A DNA stretch of 5,988 nt from an uncultured Terriglobus sp. GTDB lineage: Bacteria > Acidobacteriota > Terriglobia > Terriglobales > Acidobacteriaceae. Positions within the stretch are counted from its first letter, which is position 1. Each line of letters begins with the position of its first letter. This document shows positions 1 through 5,988 of this stretch, piece after piece. Below the pieces are notes generated by a model that worked only from the letters and a program-made list of their open reading frames with translations, did no database searches and was not told where the DNA came from. The position numbers and the translations under genes were made by a program. The stretch spans positions 1 to 5,988 of the forward strand of contig CALMRM010000157.1 of NCBI GenBank assembly GCA_937871605.1. Reading direction: 5' to 3'.

Positions 1-1
1 G

Positions 2-1330
2 CTGCGCGGCACGGGCGCATACTCGGGCGGAGCGATGCAGGCGCGGCTCGATTCGAACTTCCAGTCGCAGGAGACACTGGCGACACTTGCATCTGATACG
101 GGCGGCAAGTTCTTCTCAGACTCGAACGACTTTGCGCCCGCCTTCCAGGCCATCCAGCACGACACGGAGGCGTACTACATCCTGGGCTTCCGCTCGACGG
201 ACACCCGGCGTGACGGCGTCTTCCGGCACCTGACCGTGAAGCTGAACCGCAGTGACGCCAAGCTGGAGTACCGCCCCGGCTACTACGCGCCCGCCGACTT
301 CAAGCACCAAAAAACCGAAGACCGCGAACTGGCGCTGACCGACCAGCTGCGCAGCGACCTGCCCGCGGTGGACATTTCGATGTATCTGGAAGCGTTCTAT
401 TTCCGGCAAAACGCCAACAGCTACTACGTGCCCATGTCGCTGATCGTGCCGGGCTCGCAGATTCCGTTTGCGCGCGCGAAGGACCAGGACAAAGCGACGC
501 TTGACATCATCGGGCAGGTGAAAAACGCGCAGGGCATCGCGGTGGGCAATATTCGCGACACGGTCAAGCTGGCCGTGGACGGCACGGTGGGCGCGGCGCG
601 GCGCAACATCCAGTACAGTACCGGCTTCCAGCTGGCCCCCGGGCACTACCACGTGAAATTTGTGACGCGCGAGAACGAGACCGGTAACTTCGGTTCGTTT
701 GAGACGGACCTCGTGGTGCCGGACCAGCGCAAGGTGCCGCTCAAGCTCTCGAGCGTGGTGCTCAGTTCGCAGCGCACCGCTGCCGCTCCACAGCAGCATG
801 GTGCGCCCATGCCGCCGGGCATGGTGCAGCCGGTTGACCCGCTCCTGCAGGACGGCCAGCAGTTCGTGCCCAACGTGCCGCACGTTTTCCGGCAGGATGC
901 ACACCTATACCTGCTGTATGAGCTGTACGACCCGGCCAAGCAGGCTGCCGCAGCTGCCGCGCAGAATGCAACGGAGACCGCTGCAAAGCAGAGCGGTCTG
1001 AAGGCACGCGGCGGCGCCAGCGGTATTCACGTGCTCACGTCCATCGAGTTTCTGCAGAACGGTGCCAAGGTGCTGGAAACACCGCTGGTCTCGACGGACG
1101 TGGAGAACCAGCCGGAGCGCGGCGCGGTCAGCTTCCGCTTCGACGTGCCGCTGCTATCGCTGAAGCCGGGCAACTACATCTGCCAGGTCAACGTGATCGA
1201 CGATGCGGGCGGCAGCTTCACCTTTCCGCGGCTGGCCATGCGCGTGGTGGCACCGCCTGTGGCGACGGCACCCGCAGCGCCCACGCCAGTCGCCGGTTCA
1301 GCCGCTGCACCGAGCCGTTCCTCCTTGTAG
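2..1330 (+). CDS. VWFA-related Acidobacterial-type secreted protein, C-terminal part (5' truncated)
   Basis: The reading frame is open from base 2 to the TAG at 1328-1330, giving 442 residues. The ATG at 35 is internal, because the homologous part of the fold begins before it. Residues 24-38 (ETLATLASDTGGKFF), 57-63 (AYYILGF) and 89-97 (EYRPGYYAP) match the end of the von Willebrand factor A domain in the VWFA-related Acidobacterial family (TIGR03436-like), where the fold ends in a Y-x-LG-[FY] strand and an R-x-GYYA turn. The remaining 340 or so residues look beta-rich. They are interrupted by an Ala/Gln stretch near residues 315-330 and end in an Ala/Pro/Ser-rich tail. Family members are usually exported, but the signal peptide and any metal-binding DxSxS motif would lie outside the window. 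The substrate or partner is unknown. No terminator with a T-run follows the stop. Confidence 0.85.
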   Translation: MRGTGAYSGGAMQARLDSNFQSQETLATLASDTGGKFFSDSNDFAPAFQAIQHDTEAYYILGFRSTDTRRDGVFRHLTVKLNRSDAKLEYRPGYYAPADFKHQKTEDRELALTDQLRSDLPAVDISMYLEAFYFRQNANSYYVPMSLIVPGSQIPFARAKDQDKATLDIIGQVKNAQGIAVGNIRDTVKLAVDGTVGAARRNIQYSTGFQLAPGHYHVKFVTRENETGNFGSFETDLVVPDQRKVPLKLSSVVLSSQRTAAAPQQHGAPMPPGMVQPVDPLLQDGQQFVPNVPHVFRQDAHLYLLYELYDPAKQAAAAAAQNATETAAKQSGLKARGGASGIHVLTSIEFLQNGAKVLETPLVSTDVENQPERGAVSFRFDVPLLSLKPGNYICQVNVIDDAGGSFTFPRLAMRVVAPPVATAPAAPTPVAGSAAAPSRSSL

Positions 1331-1409
1331 GCGCGGTCAACAGCCGGCCTGGTTCGCATAGCGGCCACGCCGTACGGCCAGCGCGCTCGCGGTATCGTCT
1401 AACTCAGAG
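1331..1409 (+). promoter_or_regulatory. Gap upstream of rnr with weak -10-like hexamers and no Shine-Dalgarno
   Basis: These 79 bases separate the VWFA-related gene from rnr. A perfect 10-base palindrome, GCCGTACGGC, lies at 1369-1378, but no T-run follows it, so it is not a convincing intrinsic terminator. Possible -10 hexamers are TATCGT (1393-1398) and TCTAAC (1398-1403). The second would place transcription start at or next to the ATG at 1410. No matching -35 is clear. There is no GGAGG-like site before the ATG, only CAGAG directly adjacent. An in-frame TAG at 1359-1361 limits how far upstream the start could be. The string GCGGTAT (1389-1395) recurs before the next gene at 4545-4551. The promoter call is weak. 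Confidence 0.25.
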
Positions 1410-4400
1410 ATGTCCGGGCACCCGTATCCCCATACTGATCGTGAAATCCTTAACCGCGTGCAGCGGGCCGGTGGCCGCGCCGGGTACAAGCAGCTGGTGC
1501 GCGAGCTGGGCATGGGCGGCGGGCGCGAGCGCCGCATGCTGCTGGAGCAACTGGCCAAGATGACCGCACGCGCTGCGCTGGTGAAGGTGGACGCCGAGCA
1601 CTGGGCGCTGCCGGAGACGCACAAGGAACGCGCGAAGAACGACGCGGCGCGCGCGGCAAACGCGACGGGTCGTCGCGGCTTTGCCGCCGACCTGCGTGCC
1701 CGAGCTAACGACCGCAGCAAGCAACGCGCGCTCGACCGCAGCGATCTGGTCGCGGGCAAGCTGTCTCTGCACCGTGACGGCTTTGGCTTTGTGCGCCCCA
1801 CGGAACCCACGCCGGACGGTGACGTGTTTATTCCGCCGCACGAACTGAACGGTGCCATGCAGGGCGATCAGGTGTTGGTGGAGCCTGCGCCGCCGGGCCG
1901 CGATGGCAAGCGCAGCGGACGCATCGTTCGCGTGCTGACGCGGCGCAATCCCACGGTGGTCGGCATTTTCCACGCGGCGGGTTCGCGCGGGCGCGGCTCT
2001 GATCCGCGCAGCGACGACCCACGTATGCGCGGCAGCTTTGTAACGCCGCTGGACGAGCGCATGTCGCAGCCCGTGCTCATCGACAACGACACCGATCTGC
2101 CCACCGCCGCCATCACCCCACACCGCACCCTGGGTGCTGAAGCCGCCGCGCAGGAGCACGAGTGGGACGGCACGCTGGCCGATCTGCACGGCTTGGCCGT
2201 CGATGTCGAAATCACGCAATACCCTACGGAGCACACGCCCGCGCGTGGCCGCGTGATCGAGGTGCTGGGCGACCCGGACGCGTTTGGCGTGGACGTGGAA
2301 ATTGTTATTCGCAAGCACCACCTGCCGCACGTGTTTCCGGCAGGCGTGCTGGCCGAGGCGCAGGACGCGGCGCAGCACAACGTCGCCTCGCTGGACGAGG
2401 AAGAACTCTCCACCCGCGAGGACTTCCGCGACGAGCCCATTGTGACGATCGACGGCGAGACGGCCAAGGACTTCGACGACGCCGTTCTGGTGCGCAAACA
2501 CGATGACGGCACCTGGGAACTGCAGGTGCACATCGCCGACGTGGCGGAGTACGTGCGCGAGGGCAGCGACCTGGACCTGGAGGCGCGGCTGCGCGGCAAC
2601 AGCGTCTACTTTCCGGACCGCGCCATTCCCATGCTGCCGCAGGAACTTTCGAACGGCGAGTGCTCGCTGCGCCCGGACGAGGACCGCATGGTGCTCAGCT
2701 GCATTGCGCGCATCGACAGCGAGGGCAACGTGCTGGGCTACGAGGTGTGCGAGGGGCTCATCCGCTCTGCCCGCCGCATGACCTATACCAACGTGCAGAA
2801 GATTCTGGACGGCGACGAAGAGGTGCGCGCGCAGTACGAAACGTTTGTGCCGGAGTTCGAGAACATGCTCGACCTGGCCAAGCGGCTGAACGGCAAGCGC
2901 GTGCGGCGCGGCTCCATCGACTTCGACCTGCCGGAGCCGGTGATCGACTTCGACGAACGCGGGGCCATGCGCGGCGTGCACAAGTCGGAACGCGCGTGGG
3001 CGAACCGGTTGATTGAAGAGTTCATGCTGTGCGCCAACGAGTGCGTCGCCCGCTGGGTCAGCGACACGCGCGTGCCCGGCATGTACCGCATCCACGAGAT
3101 GCCGGACCCCAAGCGCATCATCGAGTTCGAGGACGCGGCGGCCAGCTTTGGCGTGTCGCTGGGCGTGGGCGCGTTGCCGGTCAAAAAGGTCACCATGAAG
3201 ACCGACCGCCGCGAAATGCGCCGCCGTGGTGAACAGGGCCGCGACACCCGTGCCGTCAAGCAGCACGACATTTCCGCGCAGATCGAGGTGACGCCGCAGA
3301 TGTACCAGCGGCTGTCGCGCAAAATCCAGGGCAGGCCAGAGGAGCGCATCCTGAGTTACTTGCTGCTGCGCTCGCTGAAGCAGGCGAAGTACTCCGCGGA
3401 CAACGAGGGTCATTTTGCGCTGGCTGCACCGGCGTACACGCACTTTACGTCGCCCATCCGGCGCTATCCGGACCTGATTGTGCACCGCGTCGTGAAGACG
3501 CTGCTGGCCGAGGGTGCGGAGCCGTTTGGGGGTCCGGAGGAGACGGCATCGAGTTCAGCGCAGCGGTTTGCGCTAGCGGCGCGGGAGAAGCACGCAGGAG
3601 ACAGCGACCTGACCGAAGTTTCATCGGCATACTCAAAGAAAACAGGTCCTTCGACTGCGCTGCGCTCCGCTCAGGATGACGAGAACGAGAGTGCTGGGCC
3701 GAAAAAGGAAACCCACGTCTCAGAATCGAGACGTGGGGCACCCGAGCCGTACTCAGCACAAGCTGGGGTGCCCCATGTCTCGCAGAGACATGGGTATACG
3801 CAGTTTGATGAGCCGTACCCGCGCGAAGAAGTCGCTGCCATTGCGCAGGAGTGCAGCGAGACGGAGCGCCGTGCGGCCGATGCCGAGCGTGAGCTGATCG
3901 AGTGGAAGAAGATCACTTTTATGAGCGACCGCGTGGGCGACCACTTCGACGCGGTGGTGCTGTCCGTGACCAAGTACGGCATGTTTGTGGAACTAGATAA
4001 CCTGTTTGTCGAAGGCCTGGTTCCCATCCACACGCTCACCGACGACCAGTACACCTACCGCGAGGGCGCCCGCGAAATCTGCGGTGCGCGGAATGGCCGG
4101 TGCTATCGCCCAGGGATGCACGTCAACGTGCTGCTGGACCGCATCGACCGCGCGAACCGGCGGCTGCAGTTCGCCATCCTGCCGGGCGAACACGAGAGCG
4201 CGACAACGCCAGCAGGCACACGCCCGTTCGTCTCGCGCACCGGCAAAACCGCCGAGCGCCGCGCCAAGCTGGCCGCCCGCGAGTTGGCCTCATCGGCACC
4301 GGAGCGGACCACGCGCGCCAGCAAACGTGGTGGCACGTCGCGCACAAGCGCCTCCAGCGCCACGTCTGGGAGTAAGCCGCGCTCCGCACCTCTGCTGCCG

Positions 4401-4505
4401 TCCACCTCGCCCTTTGCCAAGTTCGGCGCAGACGGCAGCACGCCGCGCAAGAAGAGCAACAAGGACCGTGTGGCCGCAGCCCGCAAGCGCGGCAAAAAGC
4501 GATAA
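1410..4505 (+). CDS. rnr: Ribonuclease R, 3'-5' exoribonuclease, with a repeat-bearing insertion in the RNB-S1 linker
   Basis: RNase R degrades RNA processively from the 3' end, including structured RNA, in mRNA decay and in rRNA and tRNA quality control. The domain order is complete. An N-terminal winged-helix segment spans about 10-70, the first cold-shock domain 116-160 (LHRDGFGFV...DVFIPP), and a second cold-shock-like region about 180-300. The RNB domain spans about 340-700 with the metal-binding aspartates D348, D354, D356 and D357 in DGETAKDFDDA. It also has NSVYFPDRAIPMLP and HFTSPIRRYPDL (from H678). The linker motif ECSETERRAADAE (C815) leads to the S1 domain at 838-924 and a basic Lys/Arg/Ser/Thr tail to 1031. 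The protein is longer than the roughly 800 residues common in the family. About 85 extra residues fall between H692 and C815, where two DNA repeats are translated in frame. Every catalytic motif is present, so the enzyme is probably active. The ATG at 1410 is the only reasonable start after the in-frame TAG at 1359. Confidence 0.96.
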   Translation: MSGHPYPHTDREILNRVQRAGGRAGYKQLVRELGMGGGRERRMLLEQLAKMTARAALVKVDAEHWALPETHKERAKNDAARAANATGRRGFAADLRARANDRSKQRALDRSDLVAGKLSLHRDGFGFVRPTEPTPDGDVFIPPHELNGAMQGDQVLVEPAPPGRDGKRSGRIVRVLTRRNPTVVGIFHAAGSRGRGSDPRSDDPRMRGSFVTPLDERMSQPVLIDNDTDLPTAAITPHRTLGAEAAAQEHEWDGTLADLHGLAVDVEITQYPTEHTPARGRVIEVLGDPDAFGVDVEIVIRKHHLPHVFPAGVLAEAQDAAQHNVASLDEEELSTREDFRDEPIVTIDGETAKDFDDAVLVRKHDDGTWELQVHIADVAEYVREGSDLDLEARLRGNSVYFPDRAIPMLPQELSNGECSLRPDEDRMVLSCIARIDSEGNVLGYEVCEGLIRSARRMTYTNVQKILDGDEEVRAQYETFVPEFENMLDLAKRLNGKRVRRGSIDFDLPEPVIDFDERGAMRGVHKSERAWANRLIEEFMLCANECVARWVSDTRVPGMYRIHEMPDPKRIIEFEDAAASFGVSLGVGALPVKKVTMKTDRREMRRRGEQGRDTRAVKQHDISAQIEVTPQMYQRLSRKIQGRPEERILSYLLLRSLKQAKYSADNEGHFALAAPAYTHFTSPIRRYPDLIVHRVVKTLLAEGAEPFGGPEETASSSAQRFALAAREKHAGDSDLTEVSSAYSKKTGPSTALRSAQDDENESAGPKKETHVSESRRGAPEPYSAQAGVPHVSQRHGYTQFDEPYPREEVAAIAQECSETERRAADAERELIEWKKITFMSDRVGDHFDAVVLSVTKYGMFVELDNLFVEGLVPIHTLTDDQYTYREGAREICGARNGRCYRPGMHVNVLLDRIDRANRRLQFAILPGEHESATTPAGTRPFVSRTGKTAERRAKLAARELASSAPERTTRASKRGGTSRTSASSATSGSKPRSAPLLPSTSPFAKFGADGSTPRKKSNKDRVAAARKRGKKR
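3645..3680 (+). repeat. Dispersed-repeat-like unit translated inside rnr
   Basis: The stretch begins GGTCCTTCGACTGCGC, ends CCGCTCAGGATGAC, and encodes the peptide GPSTALRSAQDDE from residue 746 of RNase R. The ends TCCT (3647-3650) and AGGA (3673-3676) are complementary, and the middle is rich in GCGC. I recall near-identical DNA, and the peptide core ALRSAQDD, as a short dispersed repeat that often appears in spurious or extended proteins of Acidobacteriota and other bacteria. That is memory, and only one copy is present in this window. It lies in the linker where no conserved RNase R motif is expected, which agrees with an insertion. Confidence 0.55.
3712..3794 (+). repeat. REP/BIME-like pair of inverted hairpin units inside rnr
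   Basis: Unit 1 is a perfect 10-bp stem, CCCACGTCTC (3712-3721) with GAGACGTGGG (3728-3737), and a 6-base loop. It is followed by GGGGCACCCGAGC (3735-3747). Unit 2 is the same element in reverse orientation: GCTGGGGTGCCCC (3762-3774), overlapping a perfect 10-bp stem CCCATGTCTC (3772-3781) with GAGACATGGG (3785-3794) and a 3-base loop. The outer arms 3735-3747 and 3762-3774 are complementary with one mismatch. The two stems differ by one base pair, C3716-G3733 against T3776-A3790, so pairing is kept. This is the layout of a bacterial interspersed mosaic element made of two REP-like units. It is translated in frame as residues 768-795 of RNase R. A GTAG or GGAG foot typical of RAYT-mobilised REPs is not evident. 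No transposase is present in the window. Confidence 0.75.
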
Positions 4506-4523
4506 ACCGCCAGGCTCGCGGTC

Positions 4524-4535
4524 CGGCTCGAGCCG
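4524..4535. repeat. 12-base perfect palindrome between rnr and the LprI-like gene
   Basis: CGGCTCGAGCCG reads the same on both strands, 19 bases after the rnr stop codon. As RNA it could form a short GC stem, but no T-run follows, so it is not a standard intrinsic terminator. It could be an operator half-site pair or chance in GC-rich DNA. Confidence 0.3.
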
Positions 4536-4548
4536 CAGGCCAGCGCGG

Positions 4549-4561
4549 TATGCTCTCTTCA
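4549..4561 (+). promoter_or_regulatory. -10-like hexamer placed for a leaderless transcript
   Basis: TATGCT at 4549-4554 resembles a sigma-70 -10 box (TATAAT, 4 of 6 matches). It sits 6 bases before the ATG at 4561, so transcription would begin at or next to the start codon. No purine-rich Shine-Dalgarno is present; the bases before the ATG are pyrimidine-rich (CTCTCTTC). No clear -35 is seen at 17 bases. The preceding GCGGTAT string (4545-4551) also occurs upstream of rnr. Confidence 0.3.
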
Positions 4562-5712
4562 TGCAACGAGCCTCTGCCTGTGCCCTTCTTGCGTTTGCTT
4601 GTGGCGCCCACGCCCAAGGCAATTTGGCCTGGCAGGGGGAGTGGGGCTCGTTTACGGGTGCGCACGCCGAGGCTGGCCGCCGCATCAGCATCGGAAACTG
4701 CAAGGGTGACACCTGCATGTTCGCGCTGGAGGTGCGCTCGGCAGCAGGCAATGCCGGTACGACAGGCGAACAAACCTTTACGGTGGGAGCGGATGGCACC
4801 GCGACGGCGCAGTTACCAGACAGTGGGCGCAAGGCGTTCTGCAGCCTACGCTTGCAGCGGACAGGCGGCGAGAAGCCTGCGGTGCAGGTAACGGCAAGCG
4901 GTGCCGTGTGCACGTCGTACTATGCAACGAGTCCGTTGGTTAGCTTTACCGGCGTGTACCCCCAGCAGGTCTCCGTGCAGTACGGCGGCATGCACATCGA
5001 CGAGTGCTACCTACGGCAATCGCCCGCGCTGCTGGCCATTTGCACGCACCCTGCCCTGGACACGCTGGAGCGGCAATGGGAGAGACTGGCAACAGAGTTC
5101 CCCCTCCGGCCTGCCGCAGCCGGTGCGCCCACCAGGTACGAGCAGGTGCAAGCCGCGGATCGCACGCTGATCGGCGCCTGCGACCACGACGCACAGCCGG
5201 AGCGCTGCCTGACGGAGCACTACTCTGCCGAAATCGCTGCCATGCAGGCGAAGCAGACCGCGTACCTGGCCGGGACAGAGGAGCGAGGCGACCCCACTGT
5301 GGGCAGACCGCTGGCTCGCAGAATCGCCGGGCAGTACCGTAACCGGGAACAGAACGGCGATGTGCAAGGTCACACGTTCATGACCACGGACACGCTCACC
5401 ATCGCCCCAGTAGGCGCGGCCTCCATCCACTTCAAGACATTTCTCAACTTCTTCAATGGACATTCCTGCAGCCTGGAGGGTGGCGCGCTGTACCGGCAGG
5501 ACGGCAGCTTCGTGTTTGACGACACGGCAGAGAACGCGCCTGCGGGTGCGCCCGCATGCCGCCTTGCCATCGTTCCCTCGAATACGGGCATTACCTTCCG
5601 CGACATCAATGGCAGCTGCAAGAGCTACTGCGGTGAGCGGGGCGGCTGGAACGGCGCTGGCTTTTCGTTCACGCAACGCGTTCACACCGCTACACCGCGA
5701 TCCGGCAAGTAA
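4561..5712 (+). CDS. Secreted protein with LprI-like (DUF1311) core between two cysteine-containing beta-rich regions
   Basis: The protein has 383 residues and is probably periplasmic. Residues 1-18 form a short signal peptide with a hydrophobic ALLAFA core and a probable AHA|QG cleavage site. C14 is in the hydrophobic end, but AFAC is a poor lipobox. The middle (about 149-232) fits the LprI/DUF1311 pattern. C149 is followed by LLAICTHPALDTLERQWERL (C161) and then by C207...C216-LTEHYSAEI, the usual C...IC-x-x-P-x-L...C...CL-x-x-x-Y arrangement. This domain is named for the lysozyme inhibitor LprI but occurs in many exported proteins of unknown role, so lysozyme inhibition is not claimed. The flanking regions 20-140 and 255-378 look alike: a start like G-[EQ]-[WY], an aligned-looking Cys, a DG turn, and G-x-[VC]-C-x-S-Y near the end. 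The frame stays open upstream to 4006, but that is a shadow of rnr. The ATG at 4561 is chosen because it directly begins the signal peptide. Confidence 0.8.
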   Translation: MQRASACALLAFACGAHAQGNLAWQGEWGSFTGAHAEAGRRISIGNCKGDTCMFALEVRSAAGNAGTTGEQTFTVGADGTATAQLPDSGRKAFCSLRLQRTGGEKPAVQVTASGAVCTSYYATSPLVSFTGVYPQQVSVQYGGMHIDECYLRQSPALLAICTHPALDTLERQWERLATEFPLRPAAAGAPTRYEQVQAADRTLIGACDHDAQPERCLTEHYSAEIAAMQAKQTAYLAGTEERGDPTVGRPLARRIAGQYRNREQNGDVQGHTFMTTDTLTIAPVGAASIHFKTFLNFFNGHSCSLEGGALYRQDGSFVFDDTAENAPAGAPACRLAIVPSNTGITFRDINGSCKSYCGERGGWNGAGFSFTQRVHTATPRSGK

Positions 5713-5749
5713 ATGCAGTCGCTGTGCCTGCCCAAGACACTTCAGGGCC

Positions 5750-5778
5750 TTGAACTCGGACCAGAGCTGTCGTACATT
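5750..5778 (+). promoter_or_regulatory. Sigma-70-like promoter for the last gene
   Basis: TTGAAC (5750-5755) and TACATT (5773-5778) are separated by exactly 17 bases, and each matches 4 of 6 consensus positions. Transcription would start near 5785, giving an untranslated leader of about 80 bases before the GTG at 5868. It lies wholly in the gap after the LprI-like gene. No other gene or strong hairpin is visible in that 155-base gap. Confidence 0.45.
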
Positions 5779-5856
5779 GCAGAAGAAGCCCAGAAGTTCG
5801 GTTGCATGAGGGTGCAGCGGAATCGTTCTTGCGCCATCCCTGCATTTGTTGCTCCC

Positions 5857-5861
5857 GAGGT
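5857..5861 (+). promoter_or_regulatory. Shine-Dalgarno site that decides a GTG start
   Basis: GAGGT lies 6 bases before the GTG at 5868, a good distance for ribosome binding. It favours the GTG over the in-frame ATG at 5898, which would delete the first half of the signal peptide. It is the only clear Shine-Dalgarno before a gene start in this window. Confidence 0.6.
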
Positions 5862-5867
5862 CCTGCT

Positions 5868-5988
5868 GTGCGTTTCTCCCCTGTTTCAACCGTTGCCATG
5901 GCGGCGCTGCTGCCGCTGTCTGCTGCTGCCGTCGCGCAGTTGCCCAATACGTTGCAGCCCAAAGCTGCGGCCGAGTGCCGCACGGATG
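5868..5988 (+). CDS. Exported protein of unknown function, N-terminus only (3' truncated)
   Basis: Forty codons are visible before the window ends, with no stop. Read with Met at the GTG, the product starts MRFSPVSTVAMAALLPLSAA and continues AVAQLPNTLQPKAAAECRTD. The first 23 residues form a classic type I signal peptide: one Arg near the start, a hydrophobic Ala/Leu core, and cleavage predicted after AVA, before QLP. The start is supported by the GAGGT at 5857-5861. The mature part is too short to recognise; one Cys appears at about residue 37. The gene probably has its own transcript from the promoter at 5750-5778, separate from the LprI-like gene upstream. Confidence 0.6.
   Translation, partial: MRFSPVSTVAMAALLPLSAAAVAQLPNTLQPKAAAECRTD

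Noticed and set aside
116..904. 262-codon minus-strand open frame opposite the VWFA-related gene
   Set aside because: The composition is Arg/His/Val-rich and it is antisense to a gene with clear family motifs. No start signals support it.
1404..3485. 693-codon open frame on the minus strand opposite rnr
   Set aside because: It lies antisense to the well-supported RNase R gene, has an Arg/His/Val/Ala-rich composition typical of the reverse of GC-rich coding sequence, and shows no recognisable domain. Long antisense frames are expected at this base composition.
3712..3737. Hairpin as an intrinsic transcription terminator
   Set aside because: There is no T-run after the stem and it lies in the middle of an intact gene whose downstream S1 domain is conserved and in frame.
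4006..4560. In-frame upstream extension of the LprI-like gene into rnr
   Set aside because: The extension overlaps the S1 domain and tail of RNase R in another frame and has Arg/Ser/Pro-rich shadow composition. The ATG at 4561 begins a proper signal peptide.
4602..4605. Lipoprotein cysteine (C14) in the LprI-like protein
   Set aside because: The bases before it encode AFA, which lacks the usual Leu/Val/Ile at -3. The hydrophobic stretch would be very short, and the AHA|QG site just after it fits signal peptidase I better.
5730..5748. GCCC...GGGC hairpin as terminator for the LprI-like gene
   Set aside because: The stem is only 4 base pairs with an 11-base loop and has no T-run after it.
5011..5889. 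292-codon minus-strand open frame opposite the LprI-like gene
   Set aside because: It is antisense to a gene with a signal peptide and a recognisable core domain, and has no recognisable motif of its own.

Overview
The window is high-GC DNA that reads like a member of the Acidobacteriota, most likely class Terriglobia (the Acidobacterium/Terriglobus/Granulicella group). The main grounds are a secreted VWFA-related protein of the type that is greatly expanded in that phylum, and dispersed palindromic repeats of a style I recall from those genomes. The assignment is an inference from gene content. No rRNA, tRNA, transposase, integrase or CRISPR array is visible.

All genes are on the + strand. 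From left to right they are: the C-terminal 442 residues of a VWFA-related protein (2-1330, 5' end outside the window); a 79-base gap; a complete 1031-residue ribonuclease R gene (rnr, 1410-4505); a 55-base gap; a 383-residue secreted cysteine-containing protein with an LprI-like (DUF1311) core (4561-5712); a 155-base gap with a plausible promoter; and the first 40 codons of another exported protein with a GTG start (5868-5988, 3' end outside the window).

The most unusual structure lies inside rnr. The linker between the catalytic RNB domain and the S1 RNA-binding domain is about 85 residues longer than I would expect. It contains two repeat-like DNA elements translated in frame. One is a TCCTTCGAC...TCAGGATGAC unit (3645-3680). 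The other is a REP/BIME-like pair of inverted hairpin units (3712-3794). The two hairpin stems differ by one compensatory base-pair change, and all linker and S1 motifs downstream stay in frame.

The genes do not form an obvious pathway. The VWFA-related protein, the LprI-like protein and the last gene product are all probably exported, while RNase R is a cytoplasmic 3'-5' exonuclease. The rnr and LprI-like genes both lack a Shine-Dalgarno sequence and have -10-like hexamers close to the ATG, which suggests separate short-leader or leaderless transcripts. The last gene has its own promoter and a clear ribosome binding site.
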